From: Candidatus Krumholzibacteriota bacterium
Lineage (GTDB): Bacteria; Krumholzibacteriota; Krumholzibacteriia; JAJRXK01
Assembly (NCBI GenBank): GCA_024276305.1
Contig: JAJRXK010000055.1
Coordinates: forward strand, 1 to 36,241
DNA length: 36,241 bases
Reading direction: 5' to 3'
Below, in pieces: positions 33,043 to 36,241 of the stretch. The translations under genes and the position numbers were made by a program. Under the pieces are notes generated by a model. The model was given only the letters and a program-made list of their open reading frames with translations. It made no database searches and was not told the DNA's origin. Position 1 is the stretch's first letter. Each line of letters starts with the position of its first letter.

Positions 33043-34103
33043 AGATTCTGATCACCGGAAATCTCGGTTATGTCGGGCCCGTGGTGACCGAACATTTGCG
33101 TTGCCGTTTTCCGGACGCGGAGCTGATCGGATACGACACCGGCTATTTCAGCGCGGGGCTCACGGGAGTGGACCATCTGCCGGAGGTCGCTCTCGACGCC
33201 CAGATCTTCGGCGATGTTCGAGACTTCGATCCCCGGCATCTCCACGGCGTGGACGCGGTGGTTCAATTGGCGGCCATCTCCAACGACCCCATCAGCAATC
33301 TCTACGAAGAGGTGACCGCAGACATCAATGCTCGGGCGGTGATCGACATCGCAGACCACGCGCGGCGGGCGGGAGTGAAGGACCTGATCTTCGCATCGAG
33401 TTGTTCGATGTATGGCCTGGCCGACTCCGGACCGCGCACCGAGGATGCAGCGCTCAATCCCCTGACTCCCTACGCGAGATCGAAAGTCGCGGCCGAAGCG
33501 GCGCTGGCTCACCTCGCCCAGAGGGGTTTTCGGGTGACCGCCCTCCGCTTTTCCACCGCCTGCGGAATGAGTCCCCGTCTGCGATTGGACCTGGTCCTCA
33601 ATGACTTCGTGGCCTGCGCGGTCTCGGGTCAGCCCATCACCGTGCTCAGCGACGGCACCCCCTGGAGGCCGCTCATTCATGTGCGGGACATGGCTCGAGC
33701 CATCGAATGGGCTCTCCTGCGGGCTAGCAATGGAGTGACTCAGGCTCACCTCCCCATCAACGTGGGCTGCGACGAATGGAACTATCAGGTGCGGGACCTC
33801 GCCGAGCGGGTGGCCGCCTCGGTGGATGGGGGCACGATGTCCATCAATCCCGACGCCCAACCCGACCGGCGATCCTACCGGGTGGACTTCGCGCGTTACC
33901 GTGAGCTCGCACCCGACCACCAACCGCAGATCGATCTGTCGGCGGCCATCGCGGAGCTCGACGCCGGATTGAGGGCGATGGGTTTCGCCGACGAGGATTT
34001 CCGGCACTCGACCCTCATGCGCATCCACCACCTTGGTCGCTTGCGGGAAAGCGGTCGCCTCGACGACCAGTTGCGATGGACCCCGCAGGAAAGCTCGGCA
34101 TGA
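33039..34103 (+). CDS. NAD-dependent SDR epimerase/dehydratase
   Basis: A 354-residue extended short-chain dehydrogenase. MKILITGNLGYVGPVV is the NAD-binding G-x-x-G-x-x-G start. LIFASSCSMYG and the Y-x3-K pair in TPYARSKVAAEAALA are the catalytic residues. The substrate half shows WRPLIHVRDMARAIEWAL. It probably epimerises or dehydrates a CDP-hexose made by the previous gene. It is not obviously the classical CDP-glucose 4,6-dehydratase, which is not seen in the window. ATGA overlaps at both ends indicate coupled translation. Confidence 0.9.
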   Translation: MKILITGNLGYVGPVVTEHLRCRFPDAELIGYDTGYFSAGLTGVDHLPEVALDAQIFGDVRDFDPRHLHGVDAVVQLAAISNDPISNLYEEVTADINARAVIDIADHARRAGVKDLIFASSCSMYGLADSGPRTEDAALNPLTPYARSKVAAEAALAHLAQRGFRVTALRFSTACGMSPRLRLDLVLNDFVACAVSGQPITVLSDGTPWRPLIHVRDMARAIEWALLRASNGVTQAHLPINVGCDEWNYQVRDLAERVAASVDGGTMSINPDAQPDRRSYRVDFARYRELAPDHQPQIDLSAAIAELDAGLRAMGFADEDFRHSTLMRIHHLGRLRESGRLDDQLRWTPQESSA

Positions 34104-35344
34104 ATTCGGACCACACTCCCCACTGTCGTTTTTGCGGGGCGCAGCTCCGCCAGACCTTCGTGGATCTGGGAATGTCGCCGCTCTGCGAGACCTATCTCCG
34201 GCCCTCGGAGCTCAACGCGATGGAGCCCTTCTACCCGCTCCACGTTCGGGTCTGTGCCGAATGTTTCCTGGTCCAACTCGAGGAATATGTGTCGGCCGAG
34301 GAGATCTTCACCGAATATGCCTACTTCTCCTCCTACTCGACCTCCTGGGTGGAGCACGCGCGTCGCTATGTCGAGACCATGATCGACCGCTTCTCTCTGG
34401 GCCCTCAGAGCTTGGCGGTAGAAGTTGCGAGCAACGATGGTTACTTGCTCCAACACTTCCTGCCCCGGGGGATTCCGGTCTTGGGAATCGAGCCGGCCCG
34501 GAATGTGGCCGTCGATGCCGAGAAGCGCGGAGTGCCCACTGTGGTGGAATTCTTCGGAGTCGACCTGGCGCGGCGGTTGCGCGACGAGGGAAAGGCGGCC
34601 GATCTCATCACCGGGAACAATGTCTACGCCCAGGTTCCGGATCTGAAGGACTTCACCCAGGCGATGAAGATTCTCTTGGCCGAAGACGGGGTGATCACTC
34701 TCGAATTCCCGCACCTGCAGCAGTTGATGGCCCAGAATCAATTCGACACGATCTACCACGAGCACTTCTCCTACTTCTCTCTCTTCACCACCCAGAAGAT
34801 CTTCGAGCATCACGGCCTGAGGATCTTCGACGTGGAGGAGCTGCGTTCGCACGGAGGGTCGTTGCGGGTCTTCGGATGTCATCAGGACAGCGACCACCAT
34901 CGCACACGAGATCGAGTCATGGAGCTCATCGATCGGGAGCTCGCGGCTGGTGTGGATCGTCTGGAAAGCTACGGACGCTTCTCCGATCAGGTGATGCAGA
35001 CCAAGCGACGGCTCTTGGACTTCTTGATCCGGGCGCGGGATGAAGGCAAGAGCGTTGCGGGTTATGGTGCCCCCGGCAAGGGCAACACCCTCCTCAACTA
35101 CTGCGGGATTCGACAGGACCTGCTGGACTACACCGTCGATCGCAATCCCTACAAGCATGGGCGCTACTTGCCCGGGACTCACATCCCCATTTTCGACGTC
35201 GACCACATCCGGGAGACGCGGCCGGACTACCTCTTGATTCTGCCCTGGAATCTGCGCGACGAAATCGTGGCCCAGACCTCCTACATCCACGACTGGGGTG
35301 GAGAGCATGTGGTCCCCATCCCGGCGGTGGAGGTGATCTCATGA
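34100..35344 (+). CDS. NDP-hexose C-methyltransferase
   Basis: A 414-residue SAM-dependent sugar C-methyltransferase of the TylCIII/NovU type. The N-terminal zinc domain has CRFCGAQL and CAECF (two C-x2-C pairs). The SAM-binding core is AVEVASNDGYLLQHF, then GNNVYAQVPDLKDF. The C-terminal third (KSVAGYGAPGKGNTLLNYCGI) is the family's Methyltransf_14 domain. It adds a methyl branch to a keto-deoxysugar, usually at C3. The start ATG at 34100 overlaps the previous stop as ATGA and has AGGAAAG upstream; a longer in-frame start at 34076 is less likely. Confidence 0.93.
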   Translation: MNSDHTPHCRFCGAQLRQTFVDLGMSPLCETYLRPSELNAMEPFYPLHVRVCAECFLVQLEEYVSAEEIFTEYAYFSSYSTSWVEHARRYVETMIDRFSLGPQSLAVEVASNDGYLLQHFLPRGIPVLGIEPARNVAVDAEKRGVPTVVEFFGVDLARRLRDEGKAADLITGNNVYAQVPDLKDFTQAMKILLAEDGVITLEFPHLQQLMAQNQFDTIYHEHFSYFSLFTTQKIFEHHGLRIFDVEELRSHGGSLRVFGCHQDSDHHRTRDRVMELIDRELAAGVDRLESYGRFSDQVMQTKRRLLDFLIRARDEGKSVAGYGAPGKGNTLLNYCGIRQDLLDYTVDRNPYKHGRYLPGTHIPIFDVDHIRETRPDYLLILPWNLRDEIVAQTSYIHDWGGEHVVPIPAVEVIS

Positions 35345-35880
35345 TCTTCCATCCCACGGAGATCGAGGGCGCCTTCTTGATCGAAGCCGAGTCTCACCGC
35401 GACGAACGGGGCTTCTTCGCCCGGACCTGGTGCTCGCGGCAGGCGGCCGAAGTCGGAATCGAGGTGGAGTGGGTGCAGTGCAATCTCTCCCACAATCTGC
35501 GTCGGGGAACCCTACGGGGAATGCACTACCAGTTCCCCCGCTTCGAGGCCAAGTTGGTGCGGGTCGAGCGGGGGGCGATCCACGATGCGATCGTGGACAT
35601 CCGCCCCGAATCCAAGACCTATCTCGCCACCGTCGAGGTGCGTCTGGATTCGGAGGGATTCCAGTCCCTCTTCGTTCCTGCCGGGTGCGCCCACGGCTTT
35701 CTGAGCCTGGAGGACGATAGCCGGATCTTCTATCAGATGTCGGAGTTCTACTTGCCCGAGCAGGCACGGGGTTTCCACCATGCGGATCCGCGCTTCGCCA
35801 TTGGATGGCCCTTCGAAGAGGTCGGCCACCCGGTGATTCTCAACGATCGGGACCGCGATCTTCCGGTGTACCAGCCATGA
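35341..35880 (+). CDS. rfbC: dTDP-4-dehydrorhamnose 3,5-epimerase family protein
   Basis: A 179-residue cupin epimerase, normal RmlC/RfbC length. HRDERGFFARTWC, QCNLSHNLRRGTLRGMHYQ (catalytic His), VVDIRP-type IVDIRPESKTY, FVPAGCAHGFLSLED and IFYQMSEFY (catalytic Tyr region) are all present. In this operon it more likely epimerises a CDP-4-keto-deoxyhexose than dTDP-4-keto-rhamnose, because the nucleotidyltransferase is of CDP type. That substrate assignment is inference. ATGA overlaps join it to both neighbours. Confidence 0.92.
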   Translation: MIFHPTEIEGAFLIEAESHRDERGFFARTWCSRQAAEVGIEVEWVQCNLSHNLRRGTLRGMHYQFPRFEAKLVRVERGAIHDAIVDIRPESKTYLATVEVRLDSEGFQSLFVPAGCAHGFLSLEDDSRIFYQMSEFYLPEQARGFHHADPRFAIGWPFEEVGHPVILNDRDRDLPVYQP

Positions 35881-36241
35881 AAGAGTCGTCCTCGGGTTTG
35901 GGTTCTTCCATGGTCGAGTGGATGCAGGTCATGTATCCCTGGTGCCGCAGTATCACCGGCGAAGGCCTGCGGCAGACCCTGGACTTTGTGGGAGGAGAGG
36001 TCGAGGGGCTCGATCGAGTGCGCATTCCGACCGGGACGGCCTGCTTCGACTGGACCATTCCTCCCGAGTGGAATCTTCGCGACGCCTATGTCAAGGATGT
36101 CGAGGGAAAGCGAGTCATCGATTTTCGCTCGTCGAATCTGCACGTGGTCAGCTATAGCGTGCCCACGCGACAGAGGTTGAGCCTGGCCGAGCTGCGCCCC
36201 CACCTGCACACTCTCCCCGATCGACCGGATTGGATCCCCTA
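35877..36241 (+). CDS. DUF4910 aminopeptidase-like protein, cut by the window edge
   Basis: The first 121 residues of a gene running off the right end. WMQVMYPWCRSITGEGLRQTL, then RIPTGTACFDWTIPPEWNLRDAYVKDVEGKRVIDF and SSNLHVVSYSVP, match the start of DUF4910/DUF2172, an M28-like zinc aminopeptidase-related family often found in surface-polysaccharide clusters. Complete members are about 430 residues. The ATG overlaps the previous TGA as ATGA. Its role in sugar biosynthesis is not established. Confidence 0.85.
   Translation, partial: MKESSSGLGSSMVEWMQVMYPWCRSITGEGLRQTLDFVGGEVEGLDRVRIPTGTACFDWTIPPEWNLRDAYVKDVEGKRVIDFRSSNLHVVSYSVPTRQRLSLAELRPHLHTLPDRPDWIP

Overview
The window is GC-rich and gene-dense, and it looks like the chromosome of an uncultured bacterium. 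Three traits point to the FCB superphylum or a neighbouring candidate phylum (Eisenbacteria- or Krumholzibacteria-like), though this placement is inference. They are secreted proteins ending in a FlgD-like Ig domain of the kind used as a sorting tail, cohesin- and dockerin-like modules outside a cellulosome, and a eukaryote-like Ser/Thr kinase fused to a beta-propeller. No rRNA, tRNA or CRISPR array was recognised.

Left part (1-7000), accessory and defence-like. A perfect-but-one 100-bp tandem duplication carries an intrinsic terminator in each copy. It is followed by the remnant of a winged-helix protein and a dense palindrome array in front of a DUF4143 AAA ATPase. Next come two adjacent HNH nucleases, the first with a sulfur-binding (phosphorothioate-reading) N-terminal domain. 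Then follow an unrecognised 490-residue protein, a small membrane protein, a lipoprotein and a truncated NADAR gene.

Middle part (7000-21600), regulation and surface proteins. A TetR regulator with a clear 18-bp operator diverges from a DsrE/PPOX pair. A PknB-type kinase is cut by an in-frame amber codon where relatives appear to have Trp. A PEGA/DUF2135 lipoprotein diverges from a stand-alone sigma-54 activator with an intact GAFTGA loop. Just downstream of that activator lies a consensus sigma-54 promoter (TGGCAC-N5-TTGC), and behind it three secreted-protein genes in a row: cohesin-dockerin-FlgD, vWA-cohesin-dockerin-FlgD, and a lone cohesin. This activator, promoter and cohesin/dockerin set is the most interesting unit in the window. 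It reads as an inducible extracellular assembly with no carbohydrate-active enzyme attached.

Right part (21600-36241). An IS3-family stub marks a rearrangement. It is followed by a TPR-like membrane protein, a lamin-tail-like secreted protein, a GNAT acetyltransferase fused to a membrane domain, a DUF2461 protein with a very long Lys/Ala histone-H1-like tail, a HIT hydrolase, and a two-CW cysteine protein. The rest is a surface-polysaccharide region: a GT4 glycosyltransferase, a DUF4038 glycosidase, a VanZ protein, and a tightly packed nucleotide-sugar operon. The operon order is PLP aminotransferase, CDP-sugar cytidylyltransferase, SDR epimerase, C-methyltransferase, 3,5-epimerase and DUF4910 protein. 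Its last four gene junctions are ATGA overlaps, which suggests translational coupling and production of a C-methyl-branched deoxysugar.
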